This document shows, in pieces, positions 9,684 to 18,238 of a stretch of 64,000 bases of DNA. The notes under the pieces are model-generated. The model did no database searches. It was not told where the DNA came from and saw only the letters and a program-made list of their open reading frames with translations. Position 1 is the first letter of the stretch; each line of letters starts with the position of its first letter. A program made the position numbers and the translations under genes. The stretch is from WVZL01 sp041862375 (GTDB lineage: Bacteria > Acidobacteriota > Aminicenantia > Aminicenantales > Aminicenantaceae): contig JBGVTE010000054.1 of the NCBI GenBank assembly GCA_041862375.1, positions 1 through 64,000 on the forward strand. The letters are read 5' to 3'.

Positions 9684-9998
9684 CTATTTCTCTTTCTTTT
9701 TCTTTATGATTACAATTTCATCAGATTTCATGAGCCAAAGCTTTTCTCTGGCTTCCTTATCAACAGCATTCGGATCTTTCTCAAGTTCATCTATTTCCCT
9801 CTCCAGCCCCCATTTTTCTTTTTCTAAATCTTCTATTTCTTGAAATAACACCTTCTGTTTTATCTGCGCTTGATGGATTTCTATCAATCCCTTCTGACCA
9901 AAAAAAGATGTGATGAGCAAGACTAAAAAGAAAAAAGCTAACCCTGCAATTATAAGCTTTTTTCTGAGCGGCATCTTCTTTTCTTTTTTCACCTTCAA
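9684..9998 (-). CDS. ftsB: FtsB/DivIC-like septum formation initiator protein
   Basis: Small bitopic membrane protein (up to 104 residues): short basic cytoplasmic tail, one membrane helix (about residues 15-33), then a periplasmic coiled coil rich in Glu, Lys and Leu, and the LWLMKSDEIVII ending typical of DivIC/FtsB proteins. These link the division proteins FtsL and FtsQ. The longest reading begins at a TTG whose TTGA overlaps the stop of the phosphomutase gene; GGAG lies four bases before it. An ATG eight codons later (9974) is an alternative. It is followed by the helicase gene 31 bp downstream. The family call rests on architecture and the C-terminal motif. Confidence 0.75.
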   Translation of the reverse strand: MKVKKEKKMPLRKKLIIAGLAFFFLVLLITSFFGQKGLIEIHQAQIKQKVLFQEIEDLEKEKWGLEREIDELEKDPNAVDKEAREKLWLMKSDEIVIIKKKKEK

Positions 9999-11395
9999 GT
10001 AAGTTTCTCCAACCCAAATTTCATCAAGTTTTTCAGCTCTTTGTTCGTATTAGCTTCAGCATAACATCGAATTATTGGCTCTGTCCCTGAAAGTCTAAAA
10101 AGAATCCAATCATCACCCTCAAAATCCAGCTTAATCCCGTCTATTATTTCAAAATTAATAACTTTTCTTCCACCAAGTTGAGATGGAGGTTTCCTCATGA
10201 GCCTCTTCAGCCTTCTCTCCCGCTCAGGAGTCAGAGGAATATTCTTCTGTCCTCCAACTCTCTTTCCGTATTCTCGGAATAAATCCTTTACTAGTGATTC
10301 GAGGCTTTTCCCGGATGCTGCCATCATTTCTGCAACCAAAAGCCCTGCAAAAATACCATCTTTTTCTGGAAGATGATTTTTTGCGGCAAGACAAGCACTC
10401 TCTTCACCCCCGAAAATGATTTTTCCCTTTAAAAAAAGGTCAGCTATATACTTGAACCCAACAGGGGCTTTATAAAGGGGAAGGTCATACTTTCTGGCAA
10501 TTCGGTCTATCAAATGAGTCGTCGCTACAGAGCGAGCAACTCCTCCTCTCCACTTTTTTTTCGAAATGACGTATTCGAGTATTAAAGAAAGGATCAAATT
10601 CTGAATAATAAATCTTCCTCCCTCATCCACAATCCCAAAACGATCTCCATCGCAATCAGTTGCAATACCTAAATGGCAATTCTTTTCTTTAACAAGCTTT
10701 TTTAGCTCGCCGAGGTTCTCCTCAGTGCAGGAAGGTGTGACACCGCCAAAGTATGGATCAACATATCCATGAATTTCTTCTAGCGATATCTGATTTTCTT
10801 CCAGAATTTCATCAAGGTATTCACGACTTGTTCCGTAGAGCAAGTCCACTGCAATCTTGATCTCTGATTTTCGGATGGCCTCAAAATCAATCTTATTCTG
10901 GAGAAAAGACAAATATCCTTTTTGAAGATCAATCTTTTCTATGAATTCAGACTTAGGGTAATAAGGGCAAAATGCAAAGTCCCTCTGTAAGGCATCTATA
11001 TCTTTCTCTATTTCATCTGTTACTTTTGGTAAAGCAGGCGCGCCAGTTTCGTTGTTGAACTTGAGCCCATTATATTCAGGGGGATTAAAAGATGCTGTAA
11101 AATTTATCCCTCCTTGAGCTTTCCTCTTTATTATCTGATAGGCTTGTGCTTGGGAAGGGGCATCTCTATCAGTTAAAAAAACATGAATCTGGTTGTGGGA
11201 GAGAATTTTGGCTGCTTCGAAAGCAAATTTCTCTGAAAGAAAACGTGTATCATAATTGACGATAACTGATATAGGCTGGCTTGAAAACCTCTTTTTTAGA
11301 TAATTGGCGATAGCTTGAACTACGATCCTTACATTCTGAAAGGTAAACTCTTCTCCCATTACAGCACGCCAGCCTGAAGTACCGAATTTAATCAT
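9995..11395 (-). CDS. Phosphoglucomutase/phosphomannomutase family enzyme
   Basis: Alpha-D-phosphohexomutase interconverting sugar 1- and 6-phosphates, feeding envelope polysaccharide synthesis together with galU in this window. Motifs in order: FGTSGWR near the start, the phosphoserine loop TASFNPPEYNG (serine about residue 102), metal-binding DCDGDRFG, sugar-specificity loop GGEES, and the phosphate-binding RLSGTEP. In the catalytic loop the usual TASHNP histidine is Phe. I chose the ATG at 11395 because the protein then begins MIKFGTSGW as relatives do; a TTG five codons upstream also fits the frame. Its stop overlaps the ftsB-like start. Whether it prefers glucose, mannose or glucosamine phosphates is not clear. 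Confidence 0.88.
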   Translation of the reverse strand: MIKFGTSGWRAVMGEEFTFQNVRIVVQAIANYLKKRFSSQPISVIVNYDTRFLSEKFAFEAAKILSHNQIHVFLTDRDAPSQAQAYQIIKRKAQGGINFTASFNPPEYNGLKFNNETGAPALPKVTDEIEKDIDALQRDFAFCPYYPKSEFIEKIDLQKGYLSFLQNKIDFEAIRKSEIKIAVDLLYGTSREYLDEILEENQISLEEIHGYVDPYFGGVTPSCTEENLGELKKLVKEKNCHLGIATDCDGDRFGIVDEGGRFIIQNLILSLILEYVISKKKWRGGVARSVATTHLIDRIARKYDLPLYKAPVGFKYIADLFLKGKIIFGGEESACLAAKNHLPEKDGIFAGLLVAEMMAASGKSLESLVKDLFREYGKRVGGQKNIPLTPERERRLKRLMRKPPSQLGGRKVINFEIIDGIKLDFEGDDWILFRLSGTEPIIRCYAEANTNKELKNLMKFGLEKLT

Positions 11396-11485
11396 TGCTC
11401 TTTTTTTCAAAAATTATCACAAGAAATAAGGAAAAGCAACTACAAGATTGACATCGGACATCAGAAGCATCTTTTTCTATAAAAT

Positions 11486-13963
11486 ATGATTTCATTGACA
11501 CTCTTAAGGATCTCTTCTAAGGTAATAGTAGTGAAGGAAATAAAACTTCGTTACTTGGCAGGAATATTCCTCGTCTCTTCCGCAACTCTTTGTCTTGAAA
11601 TAACACTAACCCGATATTTTTCCATATCCCAAGACTACCATTTTGCGTTCCTAGTGGTCAGCATAGCTTTCTTAGGGTATGGAGCAAGTGGTTCCTTCCT
11701 TACTGCTTTTGACAAATTCCAAAAAATAAATTTGGAGAAATTCCTTGGCTTGAGCTCTTTCTTGTATTCTCTCTCCATAATGGCCTGTTTTTTACTCTGC
11801 AACTCTCTATCCTTTGATTTTATCAAGCTTTCATGGGATAAGAATCAAGTTTATTTTATATTCATTTACTATTTCCTGCTTAGCATTCCATTCTTTTTTG
11901 CAGGATTGACTATCTCTTTTGCAATCACAAAACGTGCAAAGGCAGTCAACACAATTTACTTCTCAGACCTCATAGGAGCAGGAATAGGCTCTTTCTTAGC
12001 CATCCTTGTTTTCCTTCCTAGAGGTGAGAAGGGAGTTATAGTTTTTATTTCCTTTTTAGCTCTACTAGCCTCTCTGCTTTTTAGTCTGAGAACCTCATCT
12101 CATCTCACTATCACTATCTCCTTTCTGTTAGCTGCTGAACTTGCTCTCTTTATTATCTCTCCCTCTTGGTTACACTTTAGAATTTCTCCCTTTAAAGCAC
12201 TTCCTGTAGCCTTAAAATATCCTCAGGCAAGACACCTCCTAACAAAATGGAACGCAATATCCCGAGTTGATGTGCTGGACAGCCCCGCTGTAAGATACGC
12301 GCCAGGGTTGAGTCTTCTCTATAAAAAAAAACTCCCCCCTCAGCTTGGTCTTTCTGTGGACGGGGGAGACCTAACTTCAATCACACATTTTAAGAATAAA
12401 GAGGAACCATCATTAAAATTTATTTCATATCTCCCCTCTTCTCTCGCATATTCCTTTAGTCAGTACCCTTCCACACTTATCCTTGAACCTAAAGGAGGCA
12501 TGGATGCCCTCGCAGCTCTTTTTTATAAGGCTCGAAAAATCAAGATAATAGAGAGTAATCCTCTTGTTGTAAACCTCCTCCAAAATGAGCTCACTAATTT
12601 CACCGGTTCTCTTTATCAAAAAGAAAATATTGATCTTGTTTTTGCTAAAAGCAGAGCAGCATTGAAGCAAGAAAAAAATAAATATGATTTAATCGTGTTT
12701 TCTCTCACAGATGTTTTTGGTTCATCTGGTACAGGCATATACGGATTTAGCGAAAATTATCTCTATACTCTAGAATCATTCGTTCATCTTTTAAAACGGC
12801 TATCGCCCCAGGGGCTCATCAGCACTACTCTCTACCTTATCCCTCCTCCCCGGCAAGAAATAAGATTATTGGCAACCTGGATAGAAGCTCTTGAAAAGAC
12901 TCAAAAAAAACCTTCTGCTCACATCGTTGCTATTAGAAGCTGGGGTACAATAAGTTATTTTATTAAAAACTCTCCATTCACTGACCACGATATAGATAAA
13001 CTAAAATCCTTCACCAATGAGCGCCTCTTCGACATCGTCTATTATCCAGGAATAAAGAAAGAGGAGACAAATATTCACAACATATTCAGGAGCCCACTTT
13101 ACTATGATTTCATGCTTCAGCTCCTTTCTCTTCCCTCGAGAAAAGAGCTTTACAAAAATTACATTTTCGAAGTCAGGCCAGCCACAGATAACCGTCCTTT
13201 TTTCTTTAATTCTTACAAACTGCAAAAACCCAAAGCCACATACGAAGCTCTAGGTAAGAAGTGGCTCCCTCTACTACAGGGAGGATTCCTGATCCCTCTT
13301 ATGTTTCTTCAATTTCTAATTATTGCTTTCGTCTTAATCCTCTCTCCTCTCATAGTTTTTAGGAAAAGTAAAAGTCGAAGAAGAGGAATTTTTCTTAAAG
13401 TATTTTTTTATTTTAGTCTGATCGGGATGGCATTTATGTTCATCGAGATAACTTGGATACAAAAATTCATCCTTTTTCTAGGTCACCCTCTTTATTCTAT
13501 CTCTACAATTATTTTTTCCCTCCTTCTTTCCACGGGAATAGGCAGTTTTGTATCTAAAATACTGCTCAGAGAAAAAGTAAAGCAGAAACTCAAAGCAAGT
13601 CTTATCCTCTGCAGTTTCCTCATCGTGATTTATCTCCTTTTTCTTCCTCTTTTCTATCAGAATTTGATCCATCTCAAATTCTTGCTGAAAATCGTACTGA
13701 CATTCCTAGTTATCTTCCCACTCGGGTTTCTCATGGGTTTCCCCTTTCCTACAGGAATTCGACTCCTCGAACGGGAAGAGAGCAGGCTCATCCCTTGGGC
13801 TTGGGCTGCCAATGCTTTTTCATCTGTCATCAATGCAGTGCTCGCCCTGATGATTGCTTTTTGGGGAGGGTATAACCTGGTCCTAATCTTAGCCGGAGGA
13901 GGCTATTTACTTGCTCTTCCTTTTCTGAACTTCTCCAACCATGGGAACAAAGCTTACACTTAG
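11486..13963 (+). CDS. Polytopic membrane protein with spermidine-synthase-like methyltransferase-fold domain
   Basis: An 825-residue protein with about seven N-terminal membrane helices, a soluble Rossmann-type domain (about residues 250-560), and about seven C-terminal helices. The soluble part resembles polyamine aminopropyltransferases around ILEPKGGMDALAAL and IIESNPLVV. The polyamine-binding aspartates and the canonical GGGDG motif are not evident, so a true spermidine synthase is unlikely. Such membrane-fused spermidine-synthase-like proteins are common in environmental bacteria and have no assigned role. A GTG at 11531 preceded by AAGG at the right spacing is an alternative start and would give a cleaner N-terminus than the ATG at 11486. 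Its last 57 bp overlap the 3' end of the opposing pcm gene. Confidence 0.7.
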   Translation: MISLTLLRISSKVIVVKEIKLRYLAGIFLVSSATLCLEITLTRYFSISQDYHFAFLVVSIAFLGYGASGSFLTAFDKFQKINLEKFLGLSSFLYSLSIMACFLLCNSLSFDFIKLSWDKNQVYFIFIYYFLLSIPFFFAGLTISFAITKRAKAVNTIYFSDLIGAGIGSFLAILVFLPRGEKGVIVFISFLALLASLLFSLRTSSHLTITISFLLAAELALFIISPSWLHFRISPFKALPVALKYPQARHLLTKWNAISRVDVLDSPAVRYAPGLSLLYKKKLPPQLGLSVDGGDLTSITHFKNKEEPSLKFISYLPSSLAYSFSQYPSTLILEPKGGMDALAALFYKARKIKIIESNPLVVNLLQNELTNFTGSLYQKENIDLVFAKSRAALKQEKNKYDLIVFSLTDVFGSSGTGIYGFSENYLYTLESFVHLLKRLSPQGLISTTLYLIPPPRQEIRLLATWIEALEKTQKKPSAHIVAIRSWGTISYFIKNSPFTDHDIDKLKSFTNERLFDIVYYPGIKKEETNIHNIFRSPLYYDFMLQLLSLPSRKELYKNYIFEVRPATDNRPFFFNSYKLQKPKATYEALGKKWLPLLQGGFLIPLMFLQFLIIAFVLILSPLIVFRKSKSRRRGIFLKVFFYFSLIGMAFMFIEITWIQKFILFLGHPLYSISTIIFSLLLSTGIGSFVSKILLREKVKQKLKASLILCSFLIVIYLLFLPLFYQNLIHLKFLLKIVLTFLVIFPLGFLMGFPFPTGIRLLEREESRLIPWAWAANAFSSVINAVLALMIAFWGGYNLVLILAGGGYLLALPFLNFSNHGNKAYT

Positions 13964-14641
13964 AATATGTTCTACTTTAAGTTTCTCAACCTCTTTAGTG
14001 ACAAGGGTGAGAGTTTGAAAATAATGGGTGCTTCCCAAAGGAATGATAAGCCTGCCTCCCTTATTAAGTTGGTCTATAAGGGGAGGAGGCACATGATTTG
14101 CCGCACATGTAACAATTATTGCATCAAAGGGAGCATATTCTTCCCAGCCAAAGTAACCATCACCCCATTTGACCTTAACCTTCGAGTAATCCAACTTTTC
14201 AAGTATTTGAGCTGCTCTCTCTGCTAGATTCTCTCTTATCTCAATTGAATATACATTATCAGTAAAGTGCACGAGAACAGCAGCTTGGTAACCAGAACCA
14301 GTGCCAATCTCTAAAACTTTCTCTCCTTTTTTCAGGTTAAGGCATTGTGTCATCAGAGCTACTATGTAGGGCTGAGAAATTGTTTGGCCCTCATCAATAG
14401 GCAAGGGATTATCATCATAAGCACGCTTGCGCAAGCGAGGATTTACAAAGAGATGTCGGGGAACTTTACTCATTACCTCCAAAACTTTCTTATCCGTGAT
14501 ATCTCTTCCTGCGAGCTGCCGCTTTACCATTTCATTTCTTTTCTTTATAAAAACATCATCTTCTTGGCAGTAGAAAAGGGAAGGCAAAAGAAATAGTATT
14601 AAAATAAAAGCGACTGGCTTAAAAAATAATCCCCATCTCAT
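13907..14641 (-). CDS. pcm: Exported protein-L-isoaspartate O-methyltransferase
   Basis: SAM-dependent methyltransferase that repairs isoaspartyl damage in proteins. The catalytic core matches Pcm: RHLFV, SQPYIVALM, the SAM loop LEIGTGSGYQAAVL, and VTCAANHVPPPL. Length is 244 residues against about 210 for cytosolic Pcm; the extra N-terminus is a hydrophobic signal sequence (about residues 7-25) ending near FYCQE, so the enzyme should be exported or anchored. The cysteine does not make a strict lipobox. The ATG follows AAGGAGCAAGG. Upstream are a 17-nt palindrome (14655-14671) and a perfect -10 box. The gene converges on the membrane protein gene with a 57-bp 3' overlap. Confidence 0.9.
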   Translation of the reverse strand: MRWGLFFKPVAFILILFLLPSLFYCQEDDVFIKKRNEMVKRQLAGRDITDKKVLEVMSKVPRHLFVNPRLRKRAYDDNPLPIDEGQTISQPYIVALMTQCLNLKKGEKVLEIGTGSGYQAAVLVHFTDNVYSIEIRENLAERAAQILEKLDYSKVKVKWGDGYFGWEEYAPFDAIIVTCAANHVPPPLIDQLNKGGRLIIPLGSTHYFQTLTLVTKEVEKLKVEHILSVSFVPMVGEVQKRKSK

Positions 14642-14654
14642 CCTTGCTCCTTGC

Positions 14655-14671
14655 CTGGGAAAATTTCCCAG
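14655..14671. promoter_or_regulatory. 17-nt palindrome in the pcm leader, possible operator
   Basis: CTGGGAAAATTTCCCAG is a perfect dyad of 8 bp around one central base. It lies between a consensus -10 hexamer (TATAAT on the minus strand, 14687-14692) and the pcm ATG at 14641, where a repressor would block transcription. The -35 region is weak. An operator role is inference from position and symmetry. Confidence 0.4.
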
Positions 14672-14745
14672 AAGTTAATCACACAGATTATAGTACATAT
14701 TCAAGTTGTTTTTAATATTTTCTTTTAAAATTCACCAGAAATCAA

Positions 14746-14768
14746 CAAGAATTGGTCCCCAATTCTTG
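14746..14768. repeat. Perfect 10-bp inverted repeat with 3-nt loop
   Basis: CAAGAATTGG and CCAATTCTTG flank TCC. It is not followed by a T-run in either direction, so it is not a standard terminator; position between divergent genes suggests a regulatory or boundary structure. Confidence 0.5.
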
Positions 14769-15012
14769 ATATTGAGAAAAAAATAAAACAAGATTCGTTA
14801 GAAAAGATGAAAGTATTAAAAATATGCTCCTCTTTTGTGGTAATACATCCTCCCCCCTAAAGGTGAGAAAGAAGGGGTAAATATCACCCCTTAATTCATC
14901 CTCATGGGCGATTGACTGAGAAAGGCTGCTTTGACACTATTAACCAGAACTGAGAGAGGTGATTTTTTTACACTAAACGCCTGGTAAATTAAGCTCAAGG
15001 AAAATGCATTAA

Positions 15013-15501
15013 ATGGAAAAAAAAGCTATTTATCCCGGGTCTTTCGATCCTATTACTAATGGCCATGTAGATATCATAGAAAGAAGTCTGGAAATTTTCG
15101 ACAAAATACTCATTGCTGTCTTGGAAAATCCCAAAAAGAGTCCCCTTTTCTCTGTACAGGAAAGAATAAAGATGATTAATGAAATCTTCCAAGATAGAGA
15201 TACTATCGAGGTAAAGGCATTTCATGGGCTTCTTGTTGAATTCGCAGAAAAAAATAAGGCGAAAGTAGTCATTCGAGGCCTTAGAGCCATCTCTGATTTC
15301 GAGTATGAATTTCAAATGGCATTGATGAACCGGAAACTCAACCCCAAGATAGAGACATTCTTTATGATGCCCAATGTCAAATATTCTTATCTGAGCTCAA
15401 AGCTAGTCAAAGAAATTTTTATGCTAGGAGGATGTCTCAAAGACTTAGTACCTGAGCTCGTAGTCAAAAAATTACAAGAAAAATTCAAGTCAAAAAAATA
15501 A
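15013..15501 (+). CDS. coaD: Phosphopantetheine adenylyltransferase
   Basis: Penultimate step of coenzyme A synthesis: adenylates 4'-phosphopantetheine to dephospho-CoA using ATP. At 162 residues it has the normal length. Motifs: GSFDPITNGH with the nucleotidyl-transfer T/HxGH signature at 15-18, VIRGLRAISDFEYEFQ about 86-101, and the YLSSKLVKEI segment near 126-135 corresponding to the ATP-binding ISS-x-x-VKEI motif. AAGGA lies about nine bases before the ATG. It is the first gene of the pilus operon, 26 bp before pilM; coaBC of the same pathway lies in another operon of this window. Confidence 0.96.
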   Translation: MEKKAIYPGSFDPITNGHVDIIERSLEIFDKILIAVLENPKKSPLFSVQERIKMINEIFQDRDTIEVKAFHGLLVEFAEKNKAKVVIRGLRAISDFEYEFQMALMNRKLNPKIETFFMMPNVKYSYLSSKLVKEIFMLGGCLKDLVPELVVKKLQEKFKSKK

Positions 15502-15527
15502 AAATTCTCAAAACAACATAGGAAAAA

Positions 15528-16607
15528 ATGCTTGATTTTGGAAGAACAAAGGAACTAGTTGGCTTGGATATTGGTTCATACTCAATAAAAGCTGTCGAAC
15601 TCAAATCCAAGAAAAAAGAGGGAAAAGAATTTTACGAATTGGCTCATTTGGGGTACGAGATCCTTCCCCATGATGCAATCGTTGAGGGAACCATCATCGA
15701 CACTACTGCTGTGGCTGAAATCATAAAGATAATTTTTGAAGAAAATAATATTTCTAACAAAAACGTAGTTATCTCTATCTCTGGAAATTCTGTGATCATA
15801 AAAAAATTATCCCTTCCCATGATGGATTCAGATGAACTGGCCGAATCCATAATATGGGAAGCAAAGCACAACATTCCTTACGCCTTTGAAGAGATTAATA
15901 TCGACTACACAGTCCTACCGCATCCTCAAAAATCGGAGGGGAAAGATTTAGATATTCTGCTCGTGGCTGCAAAAAAAGATAAGATTGAAAACTACAGTAA
16001 CGTCATTCACCAAGCTCAAAAAAATTTAAAAGCAATAGAAGTGGATGTGTTCACTCTTCAAAACGCCCTTGAGATTAATTATCCAGAAATTTTTAATGAG
16101 AAGACAATTGCAATAATCAATATCGGAGCGACCGTAACCAATATCATTGTCATTGAAAGGGGAAATCCTCAATTATTCCGAGATTTATCCATGGGAGGTA
16201 TCTTTTTTACCGAAAACATAAGAAATGAACTAAATATCAGCTTTGATGTAGCTGAAAAATTGCTCAAAGGAATACTTGTAGAAAGCGTGGATACTGAGAA
16301 GATTGAGAAAGCCCTCTCCATGAATACAAAAGAGCTTCTTGACGAGATTGATAAAACTTTCTCCTTCTATGAAGTAGGAGAAAAAAATGATAAAAAGATT
16401 GATCTAATTCTTCTGAGCGGAGGTTTAGCAAAATTAAAGGGCTTGGATAAGCACTTTGAACAAAGATTAAAAATAGAGACGAAAATCTTTAATACATTCC
16501 GCAATATCCAAATTAATGAAAAGAAATTCCCTCTTGCCAAAATCCAGGATATGACTCCATTCTTTGGAGTAGCCTTAGGTCTCGCTTCAGGGAAGATAGA
16601 GAAATAA
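15528..16607 (+). CDS. pilM: Type IV pilus assembly actin-like ATPase PilM
   Basis: Cytoplasmic actin-fold protein that binds the PilN N-terminus and ties the pilus motor to the alignment subcomplex. The 359-residue product has LVGLDIGSYSIKAVEL at the N-terminus (phosphate-1 motif), AIINIGATVTNIIVI near 200 (phosphate-2) and LILLSGGLAKLKGL near 290 (adenosine motif). AGGA precedes the ATG closely. It begins the pilMNOPQ block, three bases before pilN, so translational coupling is likely. Confidence 0.95.
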   Translation: MLDFGRTKELVGLDIGSYSIKAVELKSKKKEGKEFYELAHLGYEILPHDAIVEGTIIDTTAVAEIIKIIFEENNISNKNVVISISGNSVIIKKLSLPMMDSDELAESIIWEAKHNIPYAFEEINIDYTVLPHPQKSEGKDLDILLVAAKKDKIENYSNVIHQAQKNLKAIEVDVFTLQNALEINYPEIFNEKTIAIINIGATVTNIIVIERGNPQLFRDLSMGGIFFTENIRNELNISFDVAEKLLKGILVESVDTEKIEKALSMNTKELLDEIDKTFSFYEVGEKNDKKIDLILLSGGLAKLKGLDKHFEQRLKIETKIFNTFRNIQINEKKFPLAKIQDMTPFFGVALGLASGKIEK

Positions 16608-16610
16608 GAA

Positions 16611-17234
16611 ATGATAAGAATAAATTTATTAAAACCGGGAAAAAAAGAGCTCAAAGAAGCTGCTCCTTCACCTTCAGAGGAAGTTAAAGGGAAACAAAAG
16701 CTTGAATTTAATAAGCTCTTTATCCTTGTTTTTGTAGTCTTAATCGCTGCCCTTTTCTTAACGCAGAGAAACTCTCTCAATAAGGAAAAAAATCTCATGA
16801 GGAACGCTCAAGAAGAAAAAAACAAACTTCAACACGTAACGTCTAAACTAAATGAATTGGAGCAACAAAAAGCGCTTTACGAAAGAAAAATTAACCTCAT
16901 TACTGAACTCAAGTTAAAGCAAGAACTCCCAGTGAGAATAATGGATGAGTTAAGCAGGAGCCTCCCTGACTGGGTCTGGCTGACAGAAGCCACCTATGAC
17001 AAACAAAATATTCAGATAAAAGGCAAAGCCCTCTCTAACAGCTTAATAGCGGATTTTATCTCCAGCTTAGAAAACAGCAGCTATTTCAGCAGTGTAAATC
17101 TTATTTCTTCTGTCCAGAAAAACATAAGAAACGATCAATTTATGGAATTCTCTATGACAGCGAAGCCCGATTTAGCTCAGAAAGCTGAATCCCAGGAGCC
17201 GCAAAAAAAAGCAACTCCCAGGGAGAAAACATGA
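16611..17234 (+). CDS. pilN: Type IV pilus inner-membrane protein PilN
   Basis: Bitopic inner-membrane protein of the pilus alignment complex. The first residues MIRINLLKPGKK carry the conserved INLLP-like PilM-binding peptide. A membrane helix follows at about 41-57, then a periplasmic coiled coil (60-115) and a ferredoxin-like domain with LPDWVWLTEATYDKQNIQIKG. A charged tail rich in Lys and Gln ends the 207-residue protein. It overlaps pilO by the ATGA at 17231-17234. Confidence 0.93.
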   Translation: MIRINLLKPGKKELKEAAPSPSEEVKGKQKLEFNKLFILVFVVLIAALFLTQRNSLNKEKNLMRNAQEEKNKLQHVTSKLNELEQQKALYERKINLITELKLKQELPVRIMDELSRSLPDWVWLTEATYDKQNIQIKGKALSNSLIADFISSLENSSYFSSVNLISSVQKNIRNDQFMEFSMTAKPDLAQKAESQEPQKKATPREKT

Positions 17235-17812
17235 AAAATTGGCCTTGGTATAACTATGTAGTTCTTGGTGCCATTATATTTGCTCTCTTCTATTTCGTCT
17301 ACTATAAACCAAAAGGAAAAGAGTTAAACAATATAAGAACAGAAAGGCTACGAATTGAAGAGGAAGTGGTGAAGTCTCGAGCAAAAATGAAGGAACTGGA
17401 AAAAATTGAAAATGAGCTCGAAAAAATGACCGATACCTTACAAGAACTTGAGGTAGTCATTCCTCAAAAAAGAGAAGTCAGCGATATCATTAAAAGAATT
17501 CAGCAGCTCGCTTATGACTCAAGACTCAACATCACAAGATTTGCTGATCAAGGCGAAATCTTCAAAGAATTCTATTCTGAATGGCTTATTTCACTCGAAA
17601 TGACCGGAAATTATCATAACTTGGCGATTTTTTTCGATCACCTGAGTCATTTTTCTAGACTCTTTAATATAGAAAATTTTTCCATAAAATCACTCACAAG
17701 ACAGGCCGAGGAAGCCACAATCATCGTTAACTGCATAGCGAAAACATACATATTTCATGAAGAAACTCAAGAAGAAAAGGCTAGTAATAATCCTGGAAGG
17801 AAAAGAAGATGA
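17231..17812 (+). CDS. pilO: Type IV pilus inner-membrane protein PilO
   Basis: Partner of PilN in the inner-membrane alignment complex. It has a short cytoplasmic tail (MKNWPWYN), a membrane helix at about 9-26, a heptad-rich coiled coil (30-85) and a periplasmic domain with the family segments LEVVIPQKREVSDIIKRIQQLA and MTGNYHNLAIFFDHLSHFSRLFN. At 193 residues it is typical. It overlaps pilN and pilP by four bases on each side. Confidence 0.93.
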   Translation: MKNWPWYNYVVLGAIIFALFYFVYYKPKGKELNNIRTERLRIEEEVVKSRAKMKELEKIENELEKMTDTLQELEVVIPQKREVSDIIKRIQQLAYDSRLNITRFADQGEIFKEFYSEWLISLEMTGNYHNLAIFFDHLSHFSRLFNIENFSIKSLTRQAEEATIIVNCIAKTYIFHEETQEEKASNNPGRKRR

Positions 17813-18234
17813 AAAAACCACTCGCTTTTTCTATCCTCTTTAGCCTTATTTTCGTTTTCCTCTGCCCTCTCATATCTCAGGAAGAAAAAAGCGAAAAGAC
17901 ATACTCAACATACAATCCTGCTGGAAGAAGAGATCCTTTCAGAGATTTATTATCTGGAAGAGAAATTGCTGAGAAAGTCGCGGTTGAAGGAAAAATCACT
18001 CTTTCTGTTGACGATATAGTTCTAATCGGGATTTCCAAAGCAAGAGGAAAATTCATAGCCATAATAAATGGCCCTCAAGGATTTCCTTATTTCATTAAAG
18101 AAAATGATAAGTTTGCTAATGGTTTTGTCTTGTCTATAAAAGAATTTCAAGTAACATTCCGGAAAATAAAAGAAAGAGGCATACCTTTAAGAAAGCCAAA
18201 GGACATAATCAAGGTTCTACATCCAGAGGAGTAA
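17809..18234 (+). CDS. pilP: Pilus assembly protein PilP-like
   Basis: Short exported protein (141 residues) with an N-terminal signal (about 5-24) followed by the hallmark GRRDPFRDLL segment and a small beta domain, as in PilP, which links PilNO to the secretin PilQ. The Cys near residue 19 sits in VFLC, a poor lipobox, so lipidation is uncertain. Order pilO-pilP-pilQ and the overlap with pilO support the assignment. The product is shorter than proteobacterial PilP (about 175 residues). Confidence 0.85.
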   Translation: MKKPLAFSILFSLIFVFLCPLISQEEKSEKTYSTYNPAGRRDPFRDLLSGREIAEKVAVEGKITLSVDDIVLIGISKARGKFIAIINGPQGFPYFIKENDKFANGFVLSIKEFQVTFRKIKERGIPLRKPKDIIKVLHPEE

Positions 18235-18238
18235 TAAA

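Larger units (their letters stand above)
14642..15012. other. Divergent pcm/coaD intergenic region
   Basis: 371 bp without a gene. It carries the pcm palindrome (14655-14671), a TATAAT reading toward pcm (14687-14692), a perfect 10-bp hairpin (14746-14768) and a short hairpin AGGGGT/ACCCCT around 14873-14891. Two -35-like boxes toward coaD (TTGACT 14912-14917, TTGACA 14931-14936) lack convincing -10 partners. Start of the coaD-pil operon transcript is therefore uncertain. Confidence 0.5.

Noticed and set aside
11486..13963. Calling this gene a spermidine synthase
   Set aside because: The polyamine-binding acidic residues and the GGGDG motif are not evident and the protein is mostly membrane helices; only fold similarity is supported.
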